Source of the DNA: Geobacter sp.
GTDB lineage: Bacteria; Desulfobacterota; Desulfuromonadia; Geobacterales; DSM-12255
NCBI GenBank assembly: GCA_009684525.1
Contig: WKKR01000003.1
Location: 124,001 to 188,000 of the forward strand
DNA length: 64,000 bases
Direction: 5' to 3'
The notes under the pieces: model-generated
What the model was told of the DNA's origin: nothing
The model's input: the letters and a program-made list of their open reading frames with translations, nothing else
The model's database searches: none
Shown here: piece after piece, positions 18,097 through 27,777 of the stretch
How the letters are laid out: every line of letters starts with the position of its first letter
How positions within the stretch are numbered: the first letter of the stretch is position 1
Position numbers and translations under genes: made by a program

Positions 18097-18587
18097 GATG
18101 GTTCATGCCCGTTGGCGTTATTGTTGCGCTTTCGGGCAATGCATTGTCTGCGGGACAGCCACCGGCGCCAAGTTTTAGCCTGCTGGGCAGTATCCTGCAG
18201 ATGATAGCTGCCTTGGCAGTGGTGGTGGGTCTGATACTCCTCTTTTATTATGTCAGTAATCGTGTGCTGAAAAGCGGTGCTATGGCGGGAGGATCGCCCC
18301 GCTACATCCGCATGATCGAGACCCGCTTTCTTGCCCCCAAGAAGGCGCTGTTCCTGGTTGAAGTGGGAGGCGAGTACCTGCTCCTTGCCAGTTCCGGGGA
18401 GGGTCTTCAATTCATCAAGCAGATCGATATGCTGGAAGAGATAGAAATCATCGATGGCCAGGGGATTGGCAAGCTGGTTCCCGATGCGCTGCAGAACAAG
18501 ATCATTGACCTGGTGGCGCGGTTGCCGAAAAGTAAAAACGGCGCCGGTGCCGGCGATGTCCGGGCGCATGCGGGTGGGCTGTCATGA
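18093..18587 (+). CDS. fliO: Flagellar biosynthesis protein FliO
   Basis: 164 residues: signal-like N-terminus (1-20), one strong membrane segment (about 31-53), then a cytoplasmic domain with [33 protein letters not shown], typical of FliO. It lies between fliN and fliP, overlapping both by 4 bases. FliO assists assembly of the FliP ring of the export gate. The family is weakly conserved, but position and architecture agree. Confidence 0.9.
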   Translation: MRWFMPVGVIVALSGNALSAGQPPAPSFSLLGSILQMIAALAVVVGLILLFYYVSNRVLKSGAMAGGSPRYIRMIETRFLAPKKALFLVEVGGEYLLLASSGEGLQFIKQIDMLEEIEIIDGQGIGKLVPDALQNKIIDLVARLPKSKNGAGAGDVRAHAGGLS

Positions 18588-19336
18588 AGAAGCGTTCTCT
18601 GGCACTAACAATCCTGCTGTTGCTGGTTGCTGGAGCGGTTTGGGCCGCGCCCGAGCCGATCGCACTGCCGACCATCAGCGTTGGCGTCGGCAAGGTCACA
18701 AAACCCGGCGACATCTCGGTAACCCTGCAGATCCTCTTCCTGATGACCATCATCTCCCTGGCACCGGGCCTGCTCATCATGACCACATCATTCACACGTA
18801 TCGTGGTGGTACTCTCCTTCCTGCGCAACGCCCTCGGCACCCAGCAGTCCCCCTCGAACCAGATCGTGGTCAGCCTGGCGCTCTTTCTGACGTTTTTCAT
18901 CATGAGTCCGGTCTGGCAACAGGTCAACAACGATGCCCTGGTGCCCTACAAGGCCCAGACCATCACGCAGGAAGAGGCGTTCAAACGGGCAGTGGCGCCG
19001 ATGAGAAAATTCATGCTTTCCCAGGCTCGAGAAAAGGACTTAGCCCTTTTCATAAATATCTCCAAGATGCCGCGGCCGAAAAATGCTGATGACATCCCTA
19101 CCCTCACCCTGATTCCGGCGTTCATCATCAGTGAACTGCGAACGGCATTCCAGATCGGGTTCCTGGTCTATATCCCCTTTCTGGTCGTGGATATGGTGGT
19201 CGCTTCTGTCCTCATGTCCATGGGGATGATGATGCTTCCGCCGGTCATGATCTCACTTCCCTTCAAAATACTGCTCTTTGTCCTCGTGGACGGGTGGGGG
19301 CTGGTCATTGGCTCGCTCATTGAAAGTTTCGGATAG
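18584..19336 (+). CDS. fliP: Flagellar type III export gate protein FliP
   Basis: 250 residues with signal peptide (1-20) and four membrane segments. The conserved stretches [61 protein letters not shown] and the C-terminal GWGLVIGSL are FliP signatures. It forms the core of the export gate with FliQ and FliR. Overlaps fliO by 4 bases. Confidence 0.97.
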   Translation: MKKRSLALTILLLLVAGAVWAAPEPIALPTISVGVGKVTKPGDISVTLQILFLMTIISLAPGLLIMTTSFTRIVVVLSFLRNALGTQQSPSNQIVVSLALFLTFFIMSPVWQQVNNDALVPYKAQTITQEEAFKRAVAPMRKFMLSQAREKDLALFINISKMPRPKNADDIPTLTLIPAFIISELRTAFQIGFLVYIPFLVVDMVVASVLMSMGMMMLPPVMISLPFKILLFVLVDGWGLVIGSLIESFG

Positions 19337-19348
19337 GAGACCCCGCAG

Positions 19349-19618
19349 ATGACCCCCGAGCTCGTAGTCCAACTGGCCCGTCGCGCCTTTGAAACGACCC
19401 TGCTTCTTTCTGCACCGTTGTTGATTTTCAGCCTGGTGGTGGGTCTCATCATCAGCGTCTTTCAGGCAGTGACCTCGATCAACGAAGTAACCATCACCTT
19501 TGTCCCGAAGATCGTTGCAGTCATGGTTGCCATGATCATCTTCTTCCCCTGGATGATGAGCTATCTCTCCGACTTCACCCGTGAAATCTATGCGCTCATA
19601 GCTACCATGAGACGTTGA
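19349..19618 (+). CDS. fliQ: Flagellar export gate protein FliQ
   Basis: 89 residues, two membrane segments (about 18-39 and 50-71). Conserved LIISVFQAVTSINEVTITFVPKI is the FliQ signature. It starts 12 bases after fliP and is followed directly by fliR (3 bases). Part of the FliPQR helical gate. Confidence 0.96.
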   Translation: MTPELVVQLARRAFETTLLLSAPLLIFSLVVGLIISVFQAVTSINEVTITFVPKIVAVMVAMIIFFPWMMSYLSDFTREIYALIATMRR

Positions 19619-19621
19619 GCG

Positions 19622-20407
19622 ATGTTTCCTTCGCTCCCTTTTTCCACGGTCACCGAATTCAGCTTTTTCACCCTGGTGATGGGGAGAATCGCCGGCATCT
19701 TTGCCGCAACGCCCATCTTCGGCGGCAAGATGGTGCCGGTGAAGGTAAAGGCGGGCCTGACCTTTGTCATGACCCTGGTGCTCTACCCGGTCATCAGGGT
19801 CAAGCTGCCTGAGCTCCCCACCGATTCCGTGTTCCTGGTGCTGCTCATCATCCGTGAGACGCTGATTGGCATTACCCTGGGCCTCGTCGCCCAGGCCATC
19901 TTCTCTGCCGTGGAATTCTGCGGCCAACTGGTGGGGACGCAGATGGGTTTTTCCATCGTCAGCCTCTTTGATCCAACGCAAGGGACCCAGACGCCCATTC
20001 TTTCCGTTTTTCAGGCACTCCTGGCAACCCTGCTCTTCATGGCCCTCGGGGTACATCATGTCTTCATCCGCGCGATCGTCGAGAGCTACCAGACGATCCC
20101 GGTCGGTGGGTGGCACATGAGCGAAGAACTGCTGAAATTTATATCTGCCGTTATCACCAACATTTTCGTCCTGGGGGTCAAGCTTGCGGCACCGGTCATG
20201 GTTGCCCTGCTGGTGACGACCGTCGTGCTCGGCATTATGGCGCGGATCTTCCCCCAGATGAACGTTTTTCTCGTCAGCATGCCGCTCAATATCGGCCTCG
20301 GTTTTTTGATTCTCGGCATGACGCTGCTCTCCTTTCTTCATACCCTGGAAAACTCCTTCGGAGTCGTGGCACAGCAGATCAAGGTGTTGTTCCGCCTTCT
20401 CGGGTAG
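19622..20407 (+). CDS. fliR: Flagellar export gate protein FliR
   Basis: 261 residues, five to six membrane segments. GRIAGIFAATPIFGGKMVPVKVKAGLTFVMTLVL at the N-terminus and GQLVGTQMGFSIVSLFDPTQGTQTPILS in the middle are family hallmarks. It follows fliQ and precedes flhB, the standard order. Completes the FliPQR gate. Confidence 0.96.
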   Translation: MFPSLPFSTVTEFSFFTLVMGRIAGIFAATPIFGGKMVPVKVKAGLTFVMTLVLYPVIRVKLPELPTDSVFLVLLIIRETLIGITLGLVAQAIFSAVEFCGQLVGTQMGFSIVSLFDPTQGTQTPILSVFQALLATLLFMALGVHHVFIRAIVESYQTIPVGGWHMSEELLKFISAVITNIFVLGVKLAAPVMVALLVTTVVLGIMARIFPQMNVFLVSMPLNIGLGFLILGMTLLSFLHTLENSFGVVAQQIKVLFRLLG

Positions 20408-20416
20408 GTTCCCTCC

Positions 20417-21481
20417 ATGGCCGAACAGGATAAACATTCCAAAACAGAAGAACCTACCGGTAAAAAGGTTTCCGAAGCGCGGTCCAAGGGAAATATCCCG
20501 CGCAGTCGGGATCTCGCCTCCACAGTTACCCTCCTGACTGCCTTCATAACCCTGTACATTACCGGCGGCTACATGGTGGCGGTGCTCAAGCGAACCTTCA
20601 GCGATTACCTGGGGGGTATCGGCAAATTCCAGATCAGCGAGGCTAATGTTTATTCGCTCTTTCTCAAAACTTCGGCGATCATTTCCATTGTCCTTCTTCC
20701 TTTCCTGCTAGTCATGATTATCGTCGGTATCGTGGCCAACTTCACCCAGGGTGGTGTTGTCCTCTCTACCGAGCGGCTGAAATTCGACCTGAACAAGCTG
20801 AATCCTATCAGTGGCATGTCCAAGCTCTTTCAGAAAGAAGCCCTTTTTGAAGGGGCAAAGTCACTGGTCAAAATTGTCATCGTCGGCTACATCGGCTACA
20901 AGGTGCTCCGCGATGAGGTCGGGACGTTCATCTACCTGACGGAAAAGGATGTGTCCGGCATTATCGAATATGTCAGCCATATCTCTTTCAAGGTTGTGCT
21001 ACACACCTCTGGGGTGATGCTCATCCTGGGGGTGCTCGATCTGATGTTCGTCAAGTGGCGATTCATGGAGAATCTGAAAATGACCAAGCAGGAGGTCAAG
21101 GATGAATCCAAGGACGCCGAGGGCGATCCGCAGATCAAGGGAAAGATCAGGTCGATGCGTCTTGCCCAGCATCGACGCAGATTGCGGAAGATCATCCCGA
21201 CTGCGGACGTGGTTATAACCAACCCGACCCACTATGCCGTGGCGCTCAAGTATGACCGGATCTCGATGGGGGCGCCGGTAGTTCTGGCCAAAGGGGTTGA
21301 CTATCTTGCGCTCAGGATCAGGGAGATTGCCCAGGAGCACAGGATCATGCTGGTGGAGAACCGTTTCCTCGCCAGAGAGCTCTACGCGCAGGTAAAGGAA
21401 GGCGAAGAGATCCCCGAATCTTTGTATGCCGCTGTAGCCGAGGTTCTGGCATATGTTTACAGCATCAAGGGCAAGATATGA
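20417..21481 (+). CDS. flhB: Flagellar export switch protein FlhB
   Basis: 354 residues. Four membrane segments in the first 210 residues follow a charged N-terminus (DKHSKTEEPTGKKVSEARSKG). The cytoplasmic domain contains the autocleavage site NPTH in VVITNPTHYAVALKYD (about residues 269-272). FlhB controls the switch from rod/hook to filament substrates in response to FliK. Last gene of the fliL operon; 348 bases follow before flhA. Confidence 0.97.
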   Translation: MAEQDKHSKTEEPTGKKVSEARSKGNIPRSRDLASTVTLLTAFITLYITGGYMVAVLKRTFSDYLGGIGKFQISEANVYSLFLKTSAIISIVLLPFLLVMIIVGIVANFTQGGVVLSTERLKFDLNKLNPISGMSKLFQKEALFEGAKSLVKIVIVGYIGYKVLRDEVGTFIYLTEKDVSGIIEYVSHISFKVVLHTSGVMLILGVLDLMFVKWRFMENLKMTKQEVKDESKDAEGDPQIKGKIRSMRLAQHRRRLRKIIPTADVVITNPTHYAVALKYDRISMGAPVVLAKGVDYLALRIREIAQEHRIMLVENRFLARELYAQVKEGEEIPESLYAAVAEVLAYVYSIKGKI

Positions 21482-21608
21482 GACGTGTGATGCGGTTTCC
21501 TGGGGGCCATTCCAGAGCCATGCTTCTCCGCGAGTTCGTTTTTGCCAGAGCCATCGTGTCTAGCATTTTCTTGTCCTGGTCCCCAGGGCTCCCGATTATC
21601 TGACGCTT

Positions 21609-21622
21609 GTCAAAACATTGAC
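21609..21622 (+). promoter_or_regulatory. Palindromic GTCA-N6-TGAC, candidate activator site for the flhA promoter
   Basis: GTCAAAACATTGAC, flanked by TGAC upstream and CCGCC downstream. It ends 141 bp before the flhA sigma-54 -24 element, almost the same distance as the equivalent site before fliL (140 bp). Candidate enhancer site for the sigma-54 flagellar activator. Confidence 0.55.
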
Positions 21623-21762
21623 CCGCCGGCATTCAAAATGACGTCGGATCCTTAACTCCAGACGTATCCTCCAGCTGACATACTACCTCCCATGATGCCT
21701 AAAGGGTGATCCCTGTTGCCCTTGAGCGCCCTGACCCCAAACAAAATTTGCCACTAAATTGC

Positions 21763-21778
21763 TGGCATAACGGTTGCA
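21763..21778 (+). promoter_or_regulatory. Sigma-54 promoter of the flhA operon
   Basis: TGGCATAACGGTTGCA fits TGGCAC-N5-TTGCA with one mismatch and exact GG/GC spacing. The flhA ATG is 52 bases downstream of the -12 element, matching the fliL arrangement (53 bases). Confidence 0.8.
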
Positions 21779-21829
21779 CATCACCTTTCTGCATTAATAT
21801 CTCTTGCACCTAGAAACGGAATTTCTGGA

Positions 21830-23914
21830 ATGGCACAGACATCGGCACCAGCTGTCCAGCTTACAACGACCAAGAGCAACTCTGATGTCTATCTGGCGTT
21901 GGCTTTTGTCGGCGTTCTGGCGTTGATGATCATTCCACTTCCGCCGCTGATCCTTGACGTGTTTCTCGCCACCAACATCACCATTGCGCTTGCGATTCTG
22001 CTGGTATCGCTCTACATCCAGCAACCGCTTGAGTTTTCGGTCTTCCCTTCGCTGTTGTTGATAACCACTCTGTACCGGCTGGCGCTGAACATTGCCTCCA
22101 CCCGGCTGATTCTGCTGCACGGAAGTGAAGGAGCCGAGGCGGCAGGGGCGGTCATCAAGTCCTTCGGCCAATTCGTTGTCGGCGGGAACTACGTGGTCGG
22201 TGCGGTCCTCTTCCTGATCCTTGTTGTCATCAATTTCGTAGTCATCACCAAGGGTGCCGGCAGGATCGCCGAGGTTGCCGCCCGCTTTACCCTCGACGCC
22301 ATGCCCGGAAAACAGATGGCTATCGATGCCGATCTTTCCAGCGGTCTCATCAACGATACCGAGGCCAAGGTTCGCCGGCTCAAGCTGGGCCGCGAAGCAG
22401 ACTTTTACGGCTCCATGGACGGTGCCAGCAAGTTCGTCCGCGGTGACGCCGTAGCTGGCGTACTAATCATGTTGATCAACATCTTCGGTGGCTTCATCAT
22501 CGGCGTCTGGCAGCAGGGAATGCCACTCGTGGACGCGCTGTCCAACTACACCCTGTTGACAGTCGGTGAAGGGCTGGTGGCCCAGATCCCGGCGCTGATC
22601 ATTTCTACTGCCGCTGCCATGATCGTGACACGTTCGGCGGATGAGAAAAACTTCGGGCACGAAATTACCGGGCAACTGCTCCTTTTCCCCAAGGCATTTT
22701 ACATTACATCCGGCATGATGTTCTTCCTGGGGTTGATCCCGGGGCTTCCGCACTTTGCCTTCTTCCTTCTCTCGGGCGCCGCTTTCATGGCTGCCAAGAT
22801 TGGCGGGGTCAAGCCTGATGTGATTGCCGAAGAGGACATCACGGATATGCGGGCAGCTGAGGAACCGATCGAGCAGACCGGGACCATCAGGCCGCTGGAT
22901 ACCCTGGAACTGGAAGTCGGCTACGGGCTGGTGCCGCTGGTTGACGCGTCCCAGGAAGGAGAGCTTCTGGAGCGGATTCGCTCGATCCGCAAACAGTTCG
23001 CCCAAAAGATGGGATTTATTGTTCCGCCTATCCACATTCATGACAACTTGCAGCTCAAGCCACATGAATACTCTGTTCTTATCCGGGGTGCCAAGGTGGG
23101 TGGCGGCGAACTCGCCGGGCAATTCCTGGCCATGGATGTGGGCACCAGCATCGGCCAGCTTGACGGCACCCGCACCACCGAACCGGTATTCGGGCTTCCT
23201 TCCGTATGGATCAAGGGCGGCGATCGCGAGCGTGCCCAGCAGCAGGGGTATACCGTGGTGGACAACACCACGGTCATAGCTACCCACATCAGTGAGGTCA
23301 TCAAGAAACATTCCCATGAACTGGTCGGTCGCCAGGAGATGCAGCAACTGCTGGATAATCTTGCTGCAAGCTTTCCGAAGGTTGTCGAGGAACTGGTCCC
23401 GAATCTGCTCAACCTGGGAACGGTCCTGCGAGTGGTCAAGAACCTCCTGAAAGAGAACGTCTCCATCAGAGACTTGAGAACTATCCTGGAAACCCTGGCA
23501 GATTATGCCAGCGTGACCAAGGACCCGGATATCCTCACCGAATTTGCACGCCAGGGGCTTGGCCGCTACATCGTGGAACAGTACAAGCGTGACGACGACC
23601 TGCTCTTCCTCATTACCCTTGACAGGGATGTGGAGGAACTGGTGGCCGAGTCGGTGCAGCATACCGACCAAGGGAGTTACCTGGCCATCGAACCTGCAAC
23701 GGCACAAAAGATCATCAACAGCATCAGGTTGCTGCAGGAAAAATTCGAACAGAGCGGTACCACGCCGGTATTGATCGCATCTCCCAACATCCGGCGGCAC
23801 GTCAAGTACCTGACGGAACGTTTCGTGCCGAATCTTGCAGTCCTGTCCCATAATGAGATTCCACCGCACATTAAAATTCAATCTCTAGGAGTGGTGAGCA
23901 TCAATGCTAGTTAA
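21830..23914 (+). CDS. flhA: Flagellar export protein FlhA
   Basis: 694 residues, normal length. Eight membrane segments lie in the N-terminal half (from LALAFVGVLALMIIPLPPLI to about residue 330), with the FHIPEP-type loop sequence TLDAMPGKQMAIDADLSSGLI. The large cytoplasmic domain (about 350-694) is the docking platform for chaperone-substrate complexes. The ribosome site is weak (CTGGA just before ATG). The end overlaps flhF by 11 bases. Confidence 0.97.
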   Translation: MAQTSAPAVQLTTTKSNSDVYLALAFVGVLALMIIPLPPLILDVFLATNITIALAILLVSLYIQQPLEFSVFPSLLLITTLYRLALNIASTRLILLHGSEGAEAAGAVIKSFGQFVVGGNYVVGAVLFLILVVINFVVITKGAGRIAEVAARFTLDAMPGKQMAIDADLSSGLINDTEAKVRRLKLGREADFYGSMDGASKFVRGDAVAGVLIMLINIFGGFIIGVWQQGMPLVDALSNYTLLTVGEGLVAQIPALIISTAAAMIVTRSADEKNFGHEITGQLLLFPKAFYITSGMMFFLGLIPGLPHFAFFLLSGAAFMAAKIGGVKPDVIAEEDITDMRAAEEPIEQTGTIRPLDTLELEVGYGLVPLVDASQEGELLERIRSIRKQFAQKMGFIVPPIHIHDNLQLKPHEYSVLIRGAKVGGGELAGQFLAMDVGTSIGQLDGTRTTEPVFGLPSVWIKGGDRERAQQQGYTVVDNTTVIATHISEVIKKHSHELVGRQEMQQLLDNLAASFPKVVEELVPNLLNLGTVLRVVKNLLKENVSIRDLRTILETLADYASVTKDPDILTEFARQGLGRYIVEQYKRDDDLLFLITLDRDVEELVAESVQHTDQGSYLAIEPATAQKIINSIRLLQEKFEQSGTTPVLIASPNIRRHVKYLTERFVPNLAVLSHNEIPPHIKIQSLGVVSINAS

Positions 23915-25235
23915 AACGTTCAAAGCTGGCGACATGTCCGAGGCGTTGCGCATGGTGAAGGCTGAGATGGGTGCCGATGCAATGATTCTTTCCTCGCGGA
24001 AGGAGAGGCGCAAAGGGATTCTGGGTCTCTTTTCCAAGCCGTTTTTCGAGGTTACGGCCGCCATCGACCCGAAACCGACGCCACGTCCCAATCCCTACCG
24101 GGAAAAGGAGGAGCGAGAGCTTACCACCAAAGAGGAATTCCAGAAGTCGATGCTCGGGCCCATAGCCCGTGAGTTGCGCGATCTGCGGGACAAGGTGGAG
24201 AAGCTGTCCGTACGCGAAACGCCGGCACCTGCCCCGTTTCAGCAAGGCGTTGCGGCCATGGACGGGATGTCCCGCACCTCAGAATTCGGCGGTCAACGGG
24301 TTATCGGCAAAGAGGAACTGGAAGATCTGAAAAAGTACCTGCTTTCGGCCATCAAGGTGAAGGACAAGTCTGAAGCGGTCCCGGTGGTGTTCCCCACGCA
24401 AAAGACCGGAAACGAAGAAGTCAAGGTTCTTGCCGTAGACGTGGAGGGGGCAGAGGCGATCCTGTCCGGTCTTGCCGGGGAACTCGGTGCTGCCGGGATC
24501 GAGGATGAGGCGGTCAGGTCGCTGTTGGAGCATGTCCGTCCGATGGCCGAGACTACCGATGATCGTGAAGAACTGCGTTATTCTTTGATTGAGGCCTTCG
24601 CCAGCGTCATCAAGTGTGCGGGGCCGCTACGGATGAAGAAGACCGGGCCGAGGATCATCGCATTGGTCGGCCCGACCGGCGTCGGCAAGACAACGACGAC
24701 AGCAAAGCTCGCCGCCATGTATGCCATGAACAAGGGGGCAAGCGTGGCACTGATTACGACCGACAACTTCCGGGTGGGGGCCTTCGAGCAGCTGAAAACC
24801 TATTCCAAGATCATGGGCTTGCCTCTGGAGAGCGCCGGAACGCCCAATGAGCTGACAAAAGCAGTTGAAGCCCATGGGGAAAAGGATCTGATCATTATCG
24901 ATACGGCCGGTAGAAGTCCGAAGGATCAGGATCGTCTTGAAGAACTCAAGTCGCTGCTTGATTCCGGCCTCAGTATTGAGACGCATCTCTGCGTTTCGGC
25001 AACCACCAAGGACAAGGAACTTTCCGATATCATCTCCCGCTTCAGCGTCCTGCCCATCTCCAAGCTTCTGTTTACCAAGCTGGACGAGAGCGAAAGTCTG
25101 GGATGTATCGTCAATGTCCATCTACGCAGCAAATTGCAGCTCTCCTACTTCACCAACGGACAGATGGTCCCCGAGGATATTGTGGTGGCCACTCCACGTA
25201 AACTGGCAAATCTTGTCATGAGGGAGAACCCCTAA
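23904..25235 (+). CDS. flhF: Flagellar SRP-type GTPase FlhF
   Basis: 443 residues. N-terminal MLVKTFKAGDMSEALRMVKAEMGADAMILSSR is conserved in FlhF. The SRP-type GTPase domain (about 245-440) has the P-loop GPTGVGKTTTTAKLAA and DTAGRSPKD. FlhF sets the site and number of flagella, working with FlhG encoded directly downstream. Start overlaps flhA by 11 bases. Confidence 0.96.
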   Translation: MLVKTFKAGDMSEALRMVKAEMGADAMILSSRKERRKGILGLFSKPFFEVTAAIDPKPTPRPNPYREKEERELTTKEEFQKSMLGPIARELRDLRDKVEKLSVRETPAPAPFQQGVAAMDGMSRTSEFGGQRVIGKEELEDLKKYLLSAIKVKDKSEAVPVVFPTQKTGNEEVKVLAVDVEGAEAILSGLAGELGAAGIEDEAVRSLLEHVRPMAETTDDREELRYSLIEAFASVIKCAGPLRMKKTGPRIIALVGPTGVGKTTTTAKLAAMYAMNKGASVALITTDNFRVGAFEQLKTYSKIMGLPLESAGTPNELTKAVEAHGEKDLIIIDTAGRSPKDQDRLEELKSLLDSGLSIETHLCVSATTKDKELSDIISRFSVLPISKLLFTKLDESESLGCIVNVHLRSKLQLSYFTNGQMVPEDIVVATPRKLANLVMRENP

Positions 25236-26171
25236 ATGAACATCATGAGCAGCCGACCGGACCAGGCCGATTCATTGCGGCAATTGGCCAGGTCACTGAG
25301 CGGCAGGAAAAGGATCCAGCACCAGGCACAGAAGGCGGATGCCGCAGGACGCGGTGTGCGTGTCATTTCCGTGACCAGTGGAAAGGGAGGGGTCGGCAAG
25401 AGTAACGTCGTTGCCAACCTGGCCATTGCTCTTTCACAGCTGGGACGGCGGGTGCTGCTGATCGATGCGGACCTGGGGGTAGGGAATATCGATGTGCTGC
25501 TGGGGTTGTCGCCGCACTATACCCTCAATAACGTCCTCTCCGGGGAAAAGCGTCTGAAGGACATCATCGTTACAGGGCCGGCGGGAATCAAGCTGGTTCC
25601 TGCCGGATCAGGGGTACAGGAGTATACCAGCCTCGGCATCCATGAACGGATACGTCTTCTGGATGAACTGGACCAATTGGAAGAGGAGTTCGACGTCGTC
25701 ATCATCGATACCGAAGCCGGCATCTCTGAGAATGTTACCTACTTCAACACCGCGGCGCAGGAGATCGTGGTGGTCGTCTCTCCCGAACCGACCTCCATCA
25801 CCGATGTCTACGCCTTGATCAAGCTCCTGGCGACCAGATACGACGAGCGCCGCTTCAAGGTCCTGGTGAATATGGTTCGTGACAGTCGGGATGCCCTGGA
25901 GGTGTTTGCCCGGCTTTCTCATGTTACCAGCCGCTTCCTTGACATCTCGCTCGATTATCTTGGTTGTGTCCTCTGGGATGAAAGGCTGGTGGAGTCGGTA
26001 AAGCGCCAACGCGCCGTGCTCGATCTTTTTCCAGAGTCAAAGTCTGCCCGATGTTTTTCCGGTCTTGCCCGTTTGATGAATGACCATGTCGGTTCGGCCC
26101 GGGTCAAGGGGAACATCCAGTTCCTCTTCCGGCGCAATTTCGCACCGATCTATGGCAGGGAGAGCCTATGA
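25236..26171 (+). CDS. flhG: MinD-like flagellar number regulator FlhG
   Basis: 311-residue ParA/MinD-family ATPase. Deviant Walker A SVTSGKGGVGKSNVVANLA (about 47-65), LLIDADLGVGNIDVLLGL and VVIIDTEAGIS are present, with an N-terminal DQADSLRQLA segment that resembles the FlhF-activating DQAxxLR motif. It starts immediately after flhF and overlaps fliA by 4 bases. Limits flagellar number and antagonises FlhF. Confidence 0.94.
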   Translation: MNIMSSRPDQADSLRQLARSLSGRKRIQHQAQKADAAGRGVRVISVTSGKGGVGKSNVVANLAIALSQLGRRVLLIDADLGVGNIDVLLGLSPHYTLNNVLSGEKRLKDIIVTGPAGIKLVPAGSGVQEYTSLGIHERIRLLDELDQLEEEFDVVIIDTEAGISENVTYFNTAAQEIVVVVSPEPTSITDVYALIKLLATRYDERRFKVLVNMVRDSRDALEVFARLSHVTSRFLDISLDYLGCVLWDERLVESVKRQRAVLDLFPESKSARCFSGLARLMNDHVGSARVKGNIQFLFRRNFAPIYGRESL

Positions 26172-26920
26172 ACTGCCTTCTCAAAGCATATGAAGAGGAA
26201 GCACAGCGGGCTGCCAATGTAAACCGTGACGATCTGATCGTCTCCCATCTGCCGCTGGTGAAGTTCCTGGTGGGGAAGATTGCCTCACAGCTCCCTCCGC
26301 ATCTTGACCGCGAGGACCTGATGAGTGCGGCAGTCATTGGTCTCATCACTGCGGCAGAGCGGTTCGACCCGATGCGGGGGGTGCAGTTCAAGACCTTTGT
26401 CGAGCAGCGTATCCGTGGCACCATCATGGACGAACTCCGCTCCCAGGACTGGCTGACCAGATCTCTGCGCGAGAAGTTCAAACGCCTGGAACGCGAGTTT
26501 GCCAAATTGGAGCAGCAACTGGGACGCAACCCGACCAGCGAGGAAGTTGCCAAGGCCATGCAGATGGATCTGGAAGACTACTTCCGCCTGTTGGAGGAGG
26601 TGCATTTCCTTTCAGTGGTGAGCCTTGACGATTCCTGGGAAGATGAGGAGGGAAGTCCCTTCGGCCTGCTGGATGTCCTTGAGGATGAGCGGGTGGTAAA
26701 CCCGCAGAACCAGCTGATGGCCCGGCAGACGGTCGACGGTCTGGCAGAGGCCATTGAAGGGCTGCCGGAGAAAGAGCGGATTGTGGTCACCCTCTACTAT
26801 TATGAGGAACTCAATCTGAAAGAGATCGGCGCTGTCCTGAGTCTCACCGAGTCGCGGATATGCCAGCTGCACAGTCAGGCGATCATGCGGCTGCGGGCAA
26901 AAATGAAGAGCTACCGTTAG
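26168..26920 (+). CDS. fliA: Flagellar sigma factor FliA (sigma-28)
   Basis: 250 residues with sigma regions 2 (HLPLVKFLVGKIASQLPPHLDREDLMSAAVIGLITAAERFDP), 3 (LEREFAKLEQQLGRNPTSEEVA) and 4 (LPEKERIVVTLYYYEELNLKEIGAVLSLTESRICQLHSQAIMRLR). Overlap of 4 bases with flhG. It should direct late flagellar genes such as fliC, whose sigma-28 promoter is visible at 52261. Being downstream of the flhA sigma-54 promoter, it links the two sigma tiers. Confidence 0.96.
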   Translation: MNCLLKAYEEEAQRAANVNRDDLIVSHLPLVKFLVGKIASQLPPHLDREDLMSAAVIGLITAAERFDPMRGVQFKTFVEQRIRGTIMDELRSQDWLTRSLREKFKRLEREFAKLEQQLGRNPTSEEVAKAMQMDLEDYFRLLEEVHFLSVVSLDDSWEDEEGSPFGLLDVLEDERVVNPQNQLMARQTVDGLAEAIEGLPEKERIVVTLYYYEELNLKEIGAVLSLTESRICQLHSQAIMRLRAKMKSYR

Positions 26921-26941
26921 TCCTGCAGGAGGAGAAATTTT

Positions 26942-27694
26942 ATGAATAGTGGCCTGTATGCGGCGCTGACCGGCAACATTAATGCCATGAAAAGGCTGGA
27001 TGTGGTCTCCAACAACCTGGCCAACGCCAATACCCCCGGGTTCAAGAAGGACCGCTTGACCTTTGAAAGCGTACTGAACGGGGCGAATGGCGGCACACAG
27101 TCTCCCGCAGGTGTTGACGCCGGTCCGGTCTACAGCGGCGACCGCTTTTATACGGACTACTCGGTGGGGCCGATGCAACAGACCGGTAATCCGCTCGATC
27201 TGGCCATCGAAGGGGACGGATTCTTCTCCGTAACCTCACCGCAGGGGACGGCATATACGCGGCAGGGCAATTTCCATCTGGATGCAGCCGGCCGGCTCCT
27301 GACCTCCGACGGGTATCCCCTCAGCCCGGAGGTCGTGATCCCGGAAAATGCCACTCAAATAACGGTTGGCAGTGATGGTACGGTCTCTGCCTATCTACCG
27401 GGGGAATCCACGCCGACTACTGTCGGGATGCTGCAGGTTGTCGATTTCCCGAAGCCGTACGCCCTGCAGAAGATCGGCAGCGCACTGTTTGTCCCCGCAG
27501 ATCCCCAGGTGGTTCCGCAACCGGTTACCACTGCAAGCGTCAGTCAGGGTGCCATTGAGGGATCGAATGTGAATACCATTGGTGAAATGGTGCAGATGAT
27601 CGAGGCATCCCGTTACTTCGATGCCTGCCAACGGGCGGTAAAGAGTTTTGACGACATGACCGGCAAGGCGGTCAATGATCTCGGCAAGGTTTAA
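26942..27694 (+). CDS. flgF: Flagellar basal-body rod protein FlgF
   Basis: 250 residues. N-terminal rod motif [19 protein letters not shown] and C-terminal [35 protein letters not shown] are diagnostic. Strong ribosome site GCAGGAGGAG. Exported proximal rod component. A Cys (FDACQ) is present in the normally Cys-free C-terminal helix. Confidence 0.94.
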   Translation: MNSGLYAALTGNINAMKRLDVVSNNLANANTPGFKKDRLTFESVLNGANGGTQSPAGVDAGPVYSGDRFYTDYSVGPMQQTGNPLDLAIEGDGFFSVTSPQGTAYTRQGNFHLDAAGRLLTSDGYPLSPEVVIPENATQITVGSDGTVSAYLPGESTPTTVGMLQVVDFPKPYALQKIGSALFVPADPQVVPQPVTTASVSQGAIEGSNVNTIGEMVQMIEASRYFDACQRAVKSFDDMTGKAVNDLGKV

Positions 27695-27699
27695 GGTAC

Positions 27700-27758
27700 C
27701 GTTGCTTTGCCGATGAGGCGACAGGATTGCATCGTCAGCCCATCCAGGGAAAGCAACG
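27700..27758 (+). other. Nested inverted repeats in the flgF-flgG gap
   Basis: Outer arms CGTTGCTTT (27700-27708) and AAAGCAACG (27750-27758) are perfect complements; CGATG / CATCG (27711-27715, 27730-27734) pair inside. This could fold into a long stem in the mRNA just before the flgG ribosome site. No T run follows, so it is probably a processing or translation-control element. Confidence 0.4.
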
Positions 27759-27777
27759 CTTCAACAGGAGGATTTTC

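Larger units (their letters stand above)
21482..21829 (+). other. 348-base intergenic region flhB-flhA
   Basis: No convincing gene is seen on either strand. It holds a GTCA-N6-TGAC palindrome at 21609 and a sigma-54 promoter at 21763, annotated separately. The first about 120 bases look like plain spacer; no hairpin with a T run was found after flhB. Confidence 0.6.

Noticed and set aside
16353-18569. 738-codon open frame on the minus strand opposite fliL, fliM, fliN and fliO
   Set aside because: It is the mirror of four well-conserved flagellar genes, its product resembles no known family, and GC-rich codon use opposite real genes often gives such long frames.
19253-20437. 394-codon minus-strand open frame opposite fliQ-fliR, rich in His, Asp and Gln
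   Set aside because: The composition is that of reversed membrane-protein codons; fully explained by fliP-fliQ-fliR-flhB on the plus strand.
22463-23881. 472-codon minus-strand open frame opposite flhA
   Set aside because: Antisense shadow of flhA; no family resemblance, no ribosome site or promoter.
27695-27720. GCCGATGA before flgG as a sigma-28 -10 box
   Set aside because: No acceptable -35 box at the right distance (3 of 8 matches); the bases are better explained by the inverted repeat.
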